Positions 9,066 through 17,128 of a stretch of 64,000 nt of DNA are shown piece by piece. A program made the position numbers and the translations under genes. This DNA comes from Cytophagaceae bacterium ABcell3. GTDB lineage: Bacteria > Bacteroidota > Bacteroidia > Cytophagales > Cytophagaceae. The stretch is from the NCBI GenBank assembly GCA_030913385.1, contig CP133159.1:1448584-1512583 (forward strand), in the 5' to 3' direction. Every line of letters starts with the position of its first letter. Positions within the stretch are counted from its first letter, which is position 1. Under the pieces are notes generated by a model. It made no database searches. It had not been told where the DNA came from and saw only the letters and a list, made by a program, of their open reading frames with translations.

Positions 9066-9380
9066 CGTAATTGGTTTTTTCTTTTGAGCGTATAAAGATA
9101 ACGATATCGGATGTTTTTTGGTAAATATTCATGGAACATATTCTTGAAAAGAAAGTCATACCCTTTCTGCTTATAATTAAGCCCTATTGTGCCAATGTTT
9201 TTCTATAGCATGTCAAAATTAATTTAAGTCATTAGCTTCGCTCTGGTTTTACCTGGAAATAAAGTCAATGCGGTTTTGCGTGGGGAATACGATGTTTTTT
9301 TGCTCTTTTACATTCATTATGAACTCTATTTCTTAATTCGGGTTAAAATGGTTATGTTGTGACATGAAGTATATCTGTGA
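9066..9380. other. intergenic region, nothing identified
   Basis: 315 bases between the divergent dnaE and lipid kinase genes. I see no gene, strong hairpin or clear TTTG/TAnnTTTG promoter. TATATCTG at 9370-9377 is a one-mismatch -7 candidate for the kinase gene, without a convincing -33. Confidence 0.5.
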
Positions 9381-10271
9381 ATGATGAAGACCAAAGAAGA
9401 TATCGTATTTATATTAAACCCAATCTCTGGTTCCGGTAAAGCTTCGGCATGTGCTAAATATATAAGTCGTTTGGTTGATAAACAGGTTTATAATCCCAAG
9501 GTGGTATATACTACAGGGCCTGGCAATGCTAAGGAGTTGGCATGCGAGGCAGTGGAGGAGGGGGTTAAGAAGATTGTTGCAGTAGGTGGCGATGGTACTA
9601 TAAATGAAATTGGTCATGCTTTAATTGGAACAGATGCTGCTTTGGGTATCGTGCCTTCGGGGTCTGGAAATGGACTTGCGCGGCATTTAAACATCCCTAT
9701 GAACCCTGAAAAAGCCGTAGCTTTGATCAATTCAAACCGAGAAAGGGTTATTGACACCTGTTCGGTAAATGACCGCCCATTTTTTTGTACTTCAGGGGTA
9801 GGGTTTGATGCTCATATAGGCCATTTGTTTTCGGGGCTCAAAAGCCGGGGCTTTCAAGGGTATGTCTCTACAGCCTTGAAAGAGTTTTTTTCTTATGTCC
9901 CACATGCTTATTCTATAGAAATTGAAGGCAAGACTTATAATGTGCCTGCTTTTCTAATCACTTTTGCCAATTCCGCACAGTATGGAAACAATGCCTACAT
10001 TTCACCCGAGGCCGATATTTGTGATGGACTGATTGATGTCTGCATTTTATCGCCTTTCCCTAAAAGAGATATTTTTAATATTGGTTATAGGCTTTTTAAC
10101 CGTTCAATGAACAGATGCAAACACCTCAAAATCATCCGCACCAATAAAATCGTGCTCAAGCGTAAAACCGAGGGTATGGTGCATCTTGACGGTGAACCGC
10201 TCTTGATGGGTGAAGAGTTAAATGTAACAGTACATCCCAGCTCTCTTAAAGTTTTGATAGGGAATGTCTGA
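9381..10271 (+). CDS. diacylglycerol kinase family lipid kinase (YegS/BmrU type)
   Basis: Soluble lipid kinase family protein (296 aa), expected to phosphorylate diacylglycerol or a related lipid at the membrane face. The catalytic domain shows NPISGSGKA (residues 13-21) for the phosphate-binding loop, the hallmark GGDGTINE (around 73-80) and PSGSGNGLARHL (around 95-106). The C-terminal beta-sandwich includes VHLDGEPL, where the Asp is conserved in the family. The length is standard. There are two adjacent Met codons at the start and either could be used. It stands alone. Confidence 0.92.
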   Translation: MMKTKEDIVFILNPISGSGKASACAKYISRLVDKQVYNPKVVYTTGPGNAKELACEAVEEGVKKIVAVGGDGTINEIGHALIGTDAALGIVPSGSGNGLARHLNIPMNPEKAVALINSNRERVIDTCSVNDRPFFCTSGVGFDAHIGHLFSGLKSRGFQGYVSTALKEFFSYVPHAYSIEIEGKTYNVPAFLITFANSAQYGNNAYISPEADICDGLIDVCILSPFPKRDIFNIGYRLFNRSMNRCKHLKIIRTNKIVLKRKTEGMVHLDGEPLLMGEELNVTVHPSSLKVLIGNV

Positions 10272-10773
10272 CGCAGAGAGCAAATTTTTATGTAACATCT
10301 TTTGTTAATTTTGATATTCGCCTGAAGGGTATGCTTTTATTTTTTAGGTTGTTGTCGCTTTCTTATGAGGTTTCCCTAAGTCTTGTGCAATCACTTGATT
10401 CTATTTGTAGTACCTGCTAATGTTTGATTTTCTATGCTTTGTTAAATTGTATTTTATTGTAATTTTTTTATTGTTAAGAACTTCGTTTTTTGTTTTTGAA
10501 ATTGTCGTTTTTTAGAAGGGTGTCCGTTATGTGTAGGTGAAAGTAGTGTTTGGTCTGTCAGGGTGATCGGGTCATTGCTTGATCTATGAATTTTATTTTT
10601 CAAATAAATTGTAAATTTTTTTTAACCTTTCTAAATTGCCGTCGTATTAGTTCATTGTTTGTAAGTCATTCTTCTTTTTTGTTCTTTTTATGTTATTGAT
10701 CGATCTGGCATAACAGGACTTTTATAAGAGTGCTTTCAGCTTTTTATTTACTAACTTTAAAATTTATTACACA
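10272..10773. other. intergenic region, nothing identified
   Basis: 502 AT-rich bases between the lipid kinase and the outer-membrane protein gene. No gene-like frame, repeat copy or strong hairpin found. It presumably holds the promoter of the barrel gene at 10774, but I cannot place it. Confidence 0.5.
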
Positions 10774-11400
10774 ATGGTGAAAAAATTACTAGCAATGTTA
10801 ATCCTTATTTCAGGATTTGCTTATTCTCCCGCTAAAGCTCAAGTCTATGACGGTGGAGAAATTCTTATCGATGCTTATTATGGCTACCCTAATTTGTTGA
10901 CTGGTTTTATGAGAACGGCCGCTGAGATGGACGTTAGCGGTAACGTTTCTGTTAGATCATTTGGGCCTGGTGGAGCTAAAGTTGAATACTTGCTTACTGA
11001 ACGTATTGGATTTGGTGTACACTTTAATTATGCTACATCAGTTGTGGAGTATGAAGAAGATGTCACTCGCGGTGGAGAAACTAACACTTACACTTATACT
11101 GCAAGTGCTCCTCGTTGGCGTGTAATGCCTACTATTAACTTTCACATGGGAAGCAGTGACAAGGTTGACCCATACATCTCACTTGGGGTAGGTTATCGTT
11201 CTTCTGGATTGGAGTATTCTACAACAGACCCTGAAGGTGATTTTGATACCGATGACATAAACTTTAACTTTGATGGCAGTTTAGCTTACAGAGCAGAGTT
11301 TGGTATTAGATATTTCATTATGGATAATCTTGGAATCCATACTTTTATTGGAATTGGTGGAGGAGCGTTATCGGGAGCTGGTGTTTCCGTTAAGTTCTAA
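10774..11400 (+). CDS. outer-membrane beta-barrel protein
   Basis: A 208-aa protein with a clear signal peptide (residues 1-22, ending PAKAQ), so exported. The mature part alternates polar and hydrophobic residues with many Gly and Tyr/Phe, as in small OmpA/OmpW-like 8-stranded barrels. It ends in VSVKF, with the C-terminal aromatic residue recognised by the Bam machinery. No peptidoglycan-binding OmpA domain follows, and the exact function is unknown. The gene stands alone and is closed by a strong terminator 24 bases downstream. Confidence 0.85.
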   Translation: MVKKLLAMLILISGFAYSPAKAQVYDGGEILIDAYYGYPNLLTGFMRTAAEMDVSGNVSVRSFGPGGAKVEYLLTERIGFGVHFNYATSVVEYEEDVTRGGETNTYTYTASAPRWRVMPTINFHMGSSDKVDPYISLGVGYRSSGLEYSTTDPEGDFDTDDINFNFDGSLAYRAEFGIRYFIMDNLGIHTFIGIGGGALSGAGVSVKF

Positions 11401-11423
11401 GACATTATAATCTTGATTTGAAC

Positions 11424-11456
11424 AAAAAAGCCGGCAAATGTATTGTCGGCTTTTTT
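11424..11456. terminator. terminator after barrel protein gene
   Basis: Stem AAAAAAGCCGGCAA / TTGTCGGCTTTTTT (one G-U pair) with a 5-base loop and a T run, 23 bases after the stop codon. Confidence 0.85.
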
Positions 11457-11579
11457 ACTTTAATTTTGCTCGTTTATTATTTGCTTTTTTTCAACAGGAT
11501 CACTTTTAGTAGGTGGTAAGACTTCCTCTAGTTCTTTTAAGTTCTGAAGTAGAGTTGCATTGCAAAGTGTTGTTCTTTG

Positions 11580-12200
11580 TTATGCTTTTAGGTAAACTAC
11601 TTTTTTGGTTTCAAAAAACGGTTCTTGAAAATACTCCGATAAGGGAAACTCTCTTACCTTTTTATTGACTTCTTTAATCTCTTCTGATAAATCTCCGCCT
11701 TTTAGGTAAAGGATTCCGTTATCTAGGGTGTTAAAATTTCCTTTGAGTAATTTTCCCTTAGTCCATCCTCTAAAGGTTTTAAGGTCAGTAACGGCCCTGC
11801 TTACGATAAAGTCAAACTGCTCATCTATCTTTTCTGCCCTTATTTGCTCCGCTTTGACATTATTCAGCTCAAGTGCTTCGGCTATGGCTTTGACCACTTT
11901 TATTTTTTTTCCAATAGAGTCTACCAGAAAAAAATGAACATCAGGGAACATTATCGCTAGAGGTATACCGGGAAAACCTCCCCCTGTTCCTATATCTAAA
12001 ACAGAAGTTCGAGCTTTAAATTGAATGACTTTTGCAATGCCAAGGGAGTGTAGTATGTGCCTTTCGTAAAGCTGATCTATATCTTTTCTTGAAACAACAT
12101 TGATTTTCTCATTCCACTCTTTGTATAAATACTCAAGTTGCTCAAACTTCTTTTTCTGTTCTTCCGAAATGTTCGGAAAGTACTTTAGTATCAGTTCCAT
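11580..12200 (-). CDS. rsmG: 16S rRNA (guanine-527 N7)-methyltransferase
   Basis: SAM-dependent rRNA methyltransferase RsmG/GidB (206 aa), modifying G527 in the decoding region of the 30S subunit. The SAM-binding motif VLDIGTGGGFPGIPLA (about 66-81) is diagnostic. SRAVTDL (about 133-139) is the catalytic-side motif, and an RHILHSL segment lies near residue 47. The ATG overlaps the stop of the sigma factor gene by one base (TAATG), so translation is likely coupled. Nearby genes offer no link to ribosome biogenesis. Confidence 0.95.
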   Translation of the reverse strand: MELILKYFPNISEEQKKKFEQLEYLYKEWNEKINVVSRKDIDQLYERHILHSLGIAKVIQFKARTSVLDIGTGGGFPGIPLAIMFPDVHFFLVDSIGKKIKVVKAIAEALELNNVKAEQIRAEKIDEQFDFIVSRAVTDLKTFRGWTKGKLLKGNFNTLDNGILYLKGGDLSEEIKEVNKKVREFPLSEYFQEPFFETKKVVYLKA

Positions 12201-12808
12201 TATATATGGTCTCTGCTGTTTTTTACTAGGTCATAAAGCAATTCCCGGGCTCTGTGCAACTGTGCTTTTACAGTTCCTAGCGGTGACCCAATTTCAGTAG
12301 CTATCTCATCATAAGAAAGCTCTTGAAAATAGCGAAGCTTGACCAGTAAATGGTATTTAGGAGGTAGCTGGGTAACGATTTGTTGAATAATCTCAATTTT
12401 TTCGGCTTTTATGGCTTCTTCCTGTGGATCTAGGTTGCTGTCTTTTAGGTCCACATCAACACTTTCGCCGTTGTCATCCTTAAAAGCAGAATTGATACTT
12501 GTGGTGTTTAGCTTTTTCTTTCTAATAAAGTCGATACAGTTATTAGTGGCTATGCGGAACAGCCATGTGCTAAACGTATAGTCCGGGTTGAATTTTTCAA
12601 GATTCTTAAAAGCCTTGGCAAATGCTTCAATGGTAAGATCTTCTGCATCATCTACATTCCTAACCATTTTCAAAATCATGTGATAAACCGGCTTTTTGTA
12701 CCGTTTCATCAGTTCTGCATAAGCCTTTTCGTCGCCGTTTTTTGCGAGTTCTATCAGTTGAAAGTCTTTTTTGGCTTTGTCTGAAAACTCTCTATTTCCT
12801 AATTCCAT
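12200..12808 (-). CDS. ECF RNA polymerase sigma factor
   Basis: Extracytoplasmic-function type sigma-70 factor (202 aa) that directs core RNA polymerase to alternative promoters. Region 2 includes DDAEDLTIEAFAKAF and FSTWLFRIATNNCIDFIRK (around 58-98). Region 4 ends in the helix-turn-helix LSYDEIATEIGSPLGTVKAQLHRAR (around 163-187). There is an acidic linker between them. No anti-sigma factor is encoded next door, unlike in many ECF systems; instead it is translationally coupled to rsmG. A close match to the housekeeping Bacteroidetes promoter lies about 120 bases upstream. Regulon unknown. Confidence 0.93.
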   Translation of the reverse strand: MELGNREFSDKAKKDFQLIELAKNGDEKAYAELMKRYKKPVYHMILKMVRNVDDAEDLTIEAFAKAFKNLEKFNPDYTFSTWLFRIATNNCIDFIRKKKLNTTSINSAFKDDNGESVDVDLKDSNLDPQEEAIKAEKIEIIQQIVTQLPPKYHLLVKLRYFQELSYDEIATEIGSPLGTVKAQLHRARELLYDLVKNSRDHI

Positions 12809-12926
12809 TTGTTTGTTATTGCAAATAAAGCTGCTGTGTAAACTACTAATAATTATCCTGCATACAGTCGATACAAGAATAGTAACCTGTATTTTTTAAG
12901 TTTATTTCAGCTTTCCCCATTAAAAG

Positions 12927-12958
12927 CAAAAATAATAATAATTAACACAGTTCTCAAA
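12927..12958 (-). promoter_or_regulatory. promoter upstream of sigma factor / rsmG
   Basis: On the complement, TTTG (12955-12958), exactly 20 bases, then TATTTTTG (12927-12934). This is a full match to the Bacteroidetes housekeeping consensus TTTG-N19/20-TAnnTTTG. It implies a 5' leader of roughly 110 bases before the sigma factor ATG. Confidence 0.6.
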
Positions 12959-13035
12959 ACTAATAAATTTATAATAATTAAGGTATTGACGTAGGAAAAA
13001 AGTAATATTTTATTTGTCCAGGCATTTACTATTCT

Positions 13036-13210
13036 AACCTGAATCATACGATAGATTTCGTTATGAGGAGCGAAATGACAATAAATCAGCACTTTTAGGT
13101 CGCAAGGCATAGCAGCGCTATGGTTAAGATACAAATGTGACCCAAGCGACTGACTTTACGTTGCTTGGCTTCCTAATAGCAAGCTCAAGCTCTATTGCAT
13201 CTTTCAGGTT
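13036..13210. repeat. short dispersed repeat R1, copy A
   Basis: 175-bp non-coding repeat. It starts AACCTGAATCATACGATAG and ends GCATCTTTCAGGTT, so the ends are inverted copies (AACCTGAA / TTCAGGTT and beyond). The first 60 bases closely match copies at 30576 and 48022 (ATAGATTTCGTTAT, AATCAGCACTTTT). The middle is divergent. Its right edge abuts sequence 5' to the ISL3 element. A long frame on the complement here (12907-13134) is not a gene. Confidence 0.75.
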
Positions 13211-13349
13211 TAAGAACTACTTGGCGATCTCGGCATTTTGTCCTTCCCCAATTCCATGCCGTCTCTTTTTAAACGGACATTTACTGCGTTTATTTCTGCC
13301 AATTTGTTGAGACTGTCAAAATATCGGGTCACCGTATTTTTCTGGGGAT

Positions 13350-14270
13350 TTAAGCAAAAAGCTTAGAGAGCCTGAACAAGAAGAACCTTGTATCTACAAC
13401 GCCTCTTAAATTTGCCCTGAAGAGCTTTATTTTTGAATTAAAAGATTCCGCATTTGCATTGGTAGATCTATTGTCAAAGAAGTTTAGAATATTGCTCATA
13501 TGGTTGCTTACTGTATTTGCTACCGTTAAAAATTCCTTGGTTTCCATCTCATGAGTTTTATTGATCCATTCAGCAAACTTTTTTTCAGCGGATATTTTTG
13601 TGTTGCTTTCATATATTAGCCTAAACCCAAGAACATGGTCATAAGCTTTTTTGAGGTCTGGATAATTTTCAAAAGCTATGTTGGCTCTCTGCTCTTGGCT
13701 TTGAGTCCAATCAGCTTTCTTTTTGGCAAAGACATACCTGCAGCGGGCCAAAAGTTGCTTTGGGGTGTCCCCATTGGGCAATAAGGGTGCTTTATACCTA
13801 ACGCCATTCTTTTTGGCAGCTTCGATAGCCTTGTTTTCCATATCTAGTTCAACCCATCTTTGATTGACCCTTATATGTTGTAGAGCCTCCAGGGCCAGCC
13901 TTACTACATGAAAGCGGTCTGTAACCAAATTTGCCATGGGGAAACATGTTCTTGCGGATGACTCCATGTTTTTTGCCATGTCAAGGGTTACTTCCTTTAC
14001 TTTATTCCTTTGTTCCAGAGGGATTTTCTCTAGGACTTGTATGATATTTGCCGACAATGTGCCTTTTACAGAAGCTACCAAAGAGCCTTTTTTGCCTCTC
14101 CCGTTTTTATTGGTAATAAAAGTGTACAACTCTCCTTTTGACAGTGCAACTTCGTCTATACTAAGATGCTCTCCGATATTGTCCGGAAAGACCAAATAGT
14201 CCTCTGCATGCTCTTTTTGTTCCCACTGCTTAAACCCACTGCTTTTCTTCTTATAGTGCCTCCTCAACAA
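13350..14270 (-). CDS. ISL3-type transposase, catalytic part (frame B)
   Basis: 306-aa catalytic domain of a DDE transposase. The first Asp is in LSIDEVALSKGEL (Asp39), the second in VTLDMAKNM with the following VTDRFHVV, and the Glu in NAESFNSKIK, the standard ISL3 layout. The listed start is a TTG. The same frame stays open upstream to the slippery site at about 14340, with codons TREDTIGNIGSYYEVKGD, which look like real transposase sequence. The domain is therefore most likely made as a fusion to frame A by -1 frameshifting rather than started independently. Confidence 0.88.
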   Translation of the reverse strand: MLRRHYKKKSSGFKQWEQKEHAEDYLVFPDNIGEHLSIDEVALSKGELYTFITNKNGRGKKGSLVASVKGTLSANIIQVLEKIPLEQRNKVKEVTLDMAKNMESSARTCFPMANLVTDRFHVVRLALEALQHIRVNQRWVELDMENKAIEAAKKNGVRYKAPLLPNGDTPKQLLARCRYVFAKKKADWTQSQEQRANIAFENYPDLKKAYDHVLGFRLIYESNTKISAEKKFAEWINKTHEMETKEFLTVANTVSNHMSNILNFFDNRSTNANAESFNSKIKLFRANLRGVVDTRFFLFRLSKLFA

Positions 14271-14301
14271 ATCCCCTTTGACCTCATAATAGCTGCCAAT
14301 G

Positions 14302-14688
14302 TTACCAATGGTATCTTCGCGGGTCTCGACCTGTACCTTTTAAAAAATCTGAAAGCTCTTGAGTGATTTTAGAGCCTTCAGCTACAAATGAATAGTCATT
14401 GTAAACTATTTTGTTCTTGCATGTTTTATGCCTCCACCTTCGTCGCTTAAATTCAAGATAAACGGCTTTTCCCCTGATAGGGAAATCTTGAACAATTTTA
14501 GGTTCATAAAAACCTTTAGACTCGTACTCTTCAGGATTATGCTTTCCTAATAGCCGGTTCTGCTCAATGAGGTTGATTTTATAAAAAGCTCTTTTGCTGT
14601 TCAGGTCACATAGCTCTATTACAGCTTCTATTTCAAAAAAATCTAGTATGCCTTCCGGCAAAAAAGGGGCAATAATGCTTTCTTTCAT
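14302..14688 (-). CDS. ISL3-type transposase, N-terminal part (frame A)
   Basis: 128-aa N-terminal, DNA-binding part of the ISAon1-like transposase. It has a basic stretch (FKRRRWRHKTC, about 81-91) preceding SFVAEGSKITQELSDFLK. The frame terminates 15 codons after a T6A4 run (14338-14347 on the + strand). At this run a -1 slip on T TTA AAA moves translation into the catalytic frame without a break. Related Bacteroidetes elements are commonly annotated as a separate N-terminal region plus transposase, consistent with this design. Confidence 0.82.
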   Translation of the reverse strand: MKESIIAPFLPEGILDFFEIEAVIELCDLNSKRAFYKINLIEQNRLLGKHNPEEYESKGFYEPKIVQDFPIRGKAVYLEFKRRRWRHKTCKNKIVYNDYSFVAEGSKITQELSDFLKGTGRDPRRYHW

Positions 14689-14820
14689 CTTGCCTTAAAA
14701 TTAACAAATCAAACCAAGACTCCCCAACTTTTACGTGTGAGCCAAAATATCTTCCTATAAAGTATAGCGTTTAATACTGCTGGGTTTAATATAATATAGT
14801 TTCCTGTTGATGCTCTAGGC

Positions 14821-15951
14821 TTAATTCCATTTTTTTGTTGTTGAAAATAAAGCGGTTGCTCCAAAAATGATATAGTTTACTATATATATTAGGTCCAATA
14901 TGGGGAGTAAATACCACTGTAGCTTATCCTTGAGTTTGTATGAGATCAATGAAAAGGTGATGGTGGTTAAAATAGCCCGCCCTAAGAAAAGAGCAAAGAG
15001 TAATAGCTTTTCTTCATAAGCAGGCAGCAATAAAAAAAAAGTAGTATAAAATAATATATGTGAAAGGTTTAATGCTCCTATCATTACTTTATGTTGTGTT
15101 TTATAATGCTTTCCTGCATTCAGGTGTCTCTTTTTTTGAATAAACCAACCCTTCCACGTATGTTTTGGGGTTGAGATCGTTTGGCTTTTTTGGGTGATTT
15201 TTATCGATACTTCGTGCTTGTCTGCTACATCTTTTATAAATAAATCATCATCTCCTCCTGTGATGTTTTTATGGCTTTCAAGTCCATTGTTCTCATTAAA
15301 CAGGTTTTTTCTGTAGCATAGGTTTCGGCCTACACCCATGTATGGTGCGCCTCGAAGAGCAGCGGATAAATATTGGATGCCGGTGTAAATAGTTTCATAC
15401 CTTATTAAAGCGTTCAAAAGGCCTGCTTTTCTTTGATAAGGAGAGTATCCCAGTACAATTGGCGATTGAGGAGTGTTTTTCTCACTCATTTCTTTTAACC
15501 AAAGGTTGCTGGCAGGTACACAATCTGCGTCAGTAAGAAGTATAATTTCATTTTTTGCTGATTCTATGCCTTTTGTCAATGCATATTTTTTAGAAGTAAA
15601 GCCTTTAGGTGTTTTGTTAATATGTACAAACTTCAGTTTGTCGTTTTTAAAGAGTGTTTCGAGTGTGGAAGTTTTATCGTTGGATCGGTCGTTGACTATT
15701 ATTATTTCATATTCTAAGTATTCCTGAGAAAGTAGCCTTGGAATTAATGTTTTTAAGTTTTTGTATTCATTATGTGCACATACGATTATGGAAACCTTGC
15801 TTTCTGTATCAGCCCTGGTAGATTTGTCTTTATGGAAGAGCAGAATTGGAAAGTAGTAAAGGTAAAAGTAAACTTGTATACAGATACACAGAAGAAATAA
15901 GTAAAAAATTGCCAGAGTCAATGTATTTTCGCATTTTTTATGGTCATACAA
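14821..15951 (-). CDS. membrane-anchored family 2 glycosyltransferase
   Basis: 376-aa GT-A glycosyltransferase with one N-terminal membrane helix (about 12-36) and three or four C-terminal helices (about 285-365), so the catalytic domain faces the cytoplasm. It transfers sugar from a nucleotide donor to a lipid or polysaccharide acceptor. Motifs include VSIIVCAHNE (53-62), the donor-site VNDRSND, the metal-binding DADC (around 141-144), the acceptor-site GGDDD, and a QKKRH box corresponding to the QxxRW-type motif. It is divergent from tgt with only 41 bases between. The acceptor is unknown; surface polysaccharide is the natural guess. Confidence 0.88.
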   Translation of the reverse strand: MYDHKKCENTLTLAIFYLFLLCICIQVYFYLYYFPILLFHKDKSTRADTESKVSIIVCAHNEYKNLKTLIPRLLSQEYLEYEIIIVNDRSNDKTSTLETLFKNDKLKFVHINKTPKGFTSKKYALTKGIESAKNEIILLTDADCVPASNLWLKEMSEKNTPQSPIVLGYSPYQRKAGLLNALIRYETIYTGIQYLSAALRGAPYMGVGRNLCYRKNLFNENNGLESHKNITGGDDDLFIKDVADKHEVSIKITQKSQTISTPKHTWKGWFIQKKRHLNAGKHYKTQHKVMIGALNLSHILFYTTFFLLLPAYEEKLLLFALFLGRAILTTITFSLISYKLKDKLQWYLLPILDLIYIVNYIIFGATALFSTTKKWN

Positions 15952-15992
15952 TATTAATCAAATAACTTTATAAAAAATATATAGGTTAAGCC

Positions 15993-17123
15993 ATGTTTTT
16001 TAAATTAGATCATCAAGACAATGAAAGCTCTGCTAGGACTGGTACTGTATTTACCGGGCATGGAGAAATAAAAACTCCTGTATTTATGCCTGTAGGCACT
16101 GCAGGTTCTGTAAAAGCTGTGCACCAGCGTGAGCTTAATGAAGATATAAAAGCGCAAATAATCCTTGGCAATACCTATCACCTATACTTGCGGCCAGGTC
16201 TAGAAATTATGGAAAAGGCCGGAGGGCTTCATAAGTTTAACGGCTGGCATAAGCCTATATTGACCGATAGTGGCGGGTATCAGGTATATTCTATGTCTGA
16301 TATCAGGAAAATTAAAGAAGAAGGAGCTACTTTTAAGTCGCATATAGACGGATCACTTCACTTTTTTTCTCCTGAAAATGTAATGGACATTCAGCGCACC
16401 ATTGGTGCCGATATCATAATGGCTTTTGATGAATGTACTCCTTACCCATGTGACTATAAATATGCCAAGGACTCTATGGAAATGACCCACCGCTGGCTTA
16501 AACGGTGCTGCGATCGTTTTGATAGTACTGAAGATAAGTATGGTTATAAACAGGTTTTGTTTCCTATAGTTCAGGGGAGTACTTACAAAGATTTACGGCG
16601 CCAGTCGGCAGAGGCTATCGCCGAAGCCGGACGGGAAGGCAATGCCATAGGAGGATTGTCGGTGGGAGAGCCTGCAGAAATGATGTATGAAATGACAGAG
16701 GAGGTTTGCAGTATTCTCCCTAGGGATAAACCACGGTATTTAATGGGCGTAGGTACACCTGCAAATTTGTTGGAAAACATTGCTTTAGGTGTAGATATGT
16801 TCGATTGTGTGATGCCAACTCGAAATGCCCGCAATGGTATGATTTTTACCACTCAGGGCATTCTTAATATACGTAATAAAAAGTGGGAGGACGATTTCTC
16901 CCCATTGGACCCAGTGTTAGGAGGCTTTGTGAATGAAACGTATTCTAAAGCTTATTTACGGCATTTAATGGTTTCGGGAGAAATCCTTGCGTGTCAAATA
17001 GCAAGTGTGCAGAACCTTTCTTTTTATTTATGGCTTATGGATGAAGCAAGAAGAGAGATTGAGAAAGGTACGTTTCTTGCATGGAAGAATAAAATGGTTA
17101 AACAAGTCATGCAAAGACTATAA
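15993..17123 (+). CDS. tgt: tRNA-guanine transglycosylase lacking usual zinc ligands
   Basis: Exchanges G34 in GUN-anticodon tRNAs for preQ1 on the way to queuosine (376 aa, normal length). The active site is intact: TDSGGYQV with Asp92, AFDECTPYP, GGLSVGEP and the nucleophile Asp271 in MFDCVMPTRNARNG. The C-terminal zinc motif of the E. coli enzyme (CxCxxC plus His) is absent. At the matching places are Leu309, Gly311, Asn314 and Gln340, within an otherwise well-aligned segment ending YLRHL. The loss is probably a lineage feature. QueG, the last step of the pathway, is at 43910. It is followed 5 bases later by an LptF/LptG-type gene. Confidence 0.95.
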   Translation: MFFKLDHQDNESSARTGTVFTGHGEIKTPVFMPVGTAGSVKAVHQRELNEDIKAQIILGNTYHLYLRPGLEIMEKAGGLHKFNGWHKPILTDSGGYQVYSMSDIRKIKEEGATFKSHIDGSLHFFSPENVMDIQRTIGADIIMAFDECTPYPCDYKYAKDSMEMTHRWLKRCCDRFDSTEDKYGYKQVLFPIVQGSTYKDLRRQSAEAIAEAGREGNAIGGLSVGEPAEMMYEMTEEVCSILPRDKPRYLMGVGTPANLLENIALGVDMFDCVMPTRNARNGMIFTTQGILNIRNKKWEDDFSPLDPVLGGFVNETYSKAYLRHLMVSGEILACQIASVQNLSFYLWLMDEARREIEKGTFLAWKNKMVKQVMQRL

Positions 17124-17128
17124 ATTTT

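Larger units (their letters stand above)
13326..14743 (-). mobile_element. complete ISL3-type insertion sequence (ISAon1-like)
   Basis: 1418-bp element bounded by imperfect inverted repeats (left GGGTCACCGTATTTTTCTGGGGA, right end read inward GGCTCACACGTAAAAGTTGGGGA). Both sides are flanked by the 8-bp direct repeat AAAATATC (13318-13325 and 14744-14751). An 8-bp target duplication is characteristic of the ISL3 family. It carries two transposase frames on the complement strand, joined by a probable -1 ribosomal frameshift. With exact target duplications and intact frames it looks recent and possibly active. Confidence 0.9.

Noticed and set aside
12907-13134. 75-codon frame on the complement
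   Set aside because: It covers part of R1 repeat copy A; other copies of the repeat do not keep the frame open, so it is not a gene.
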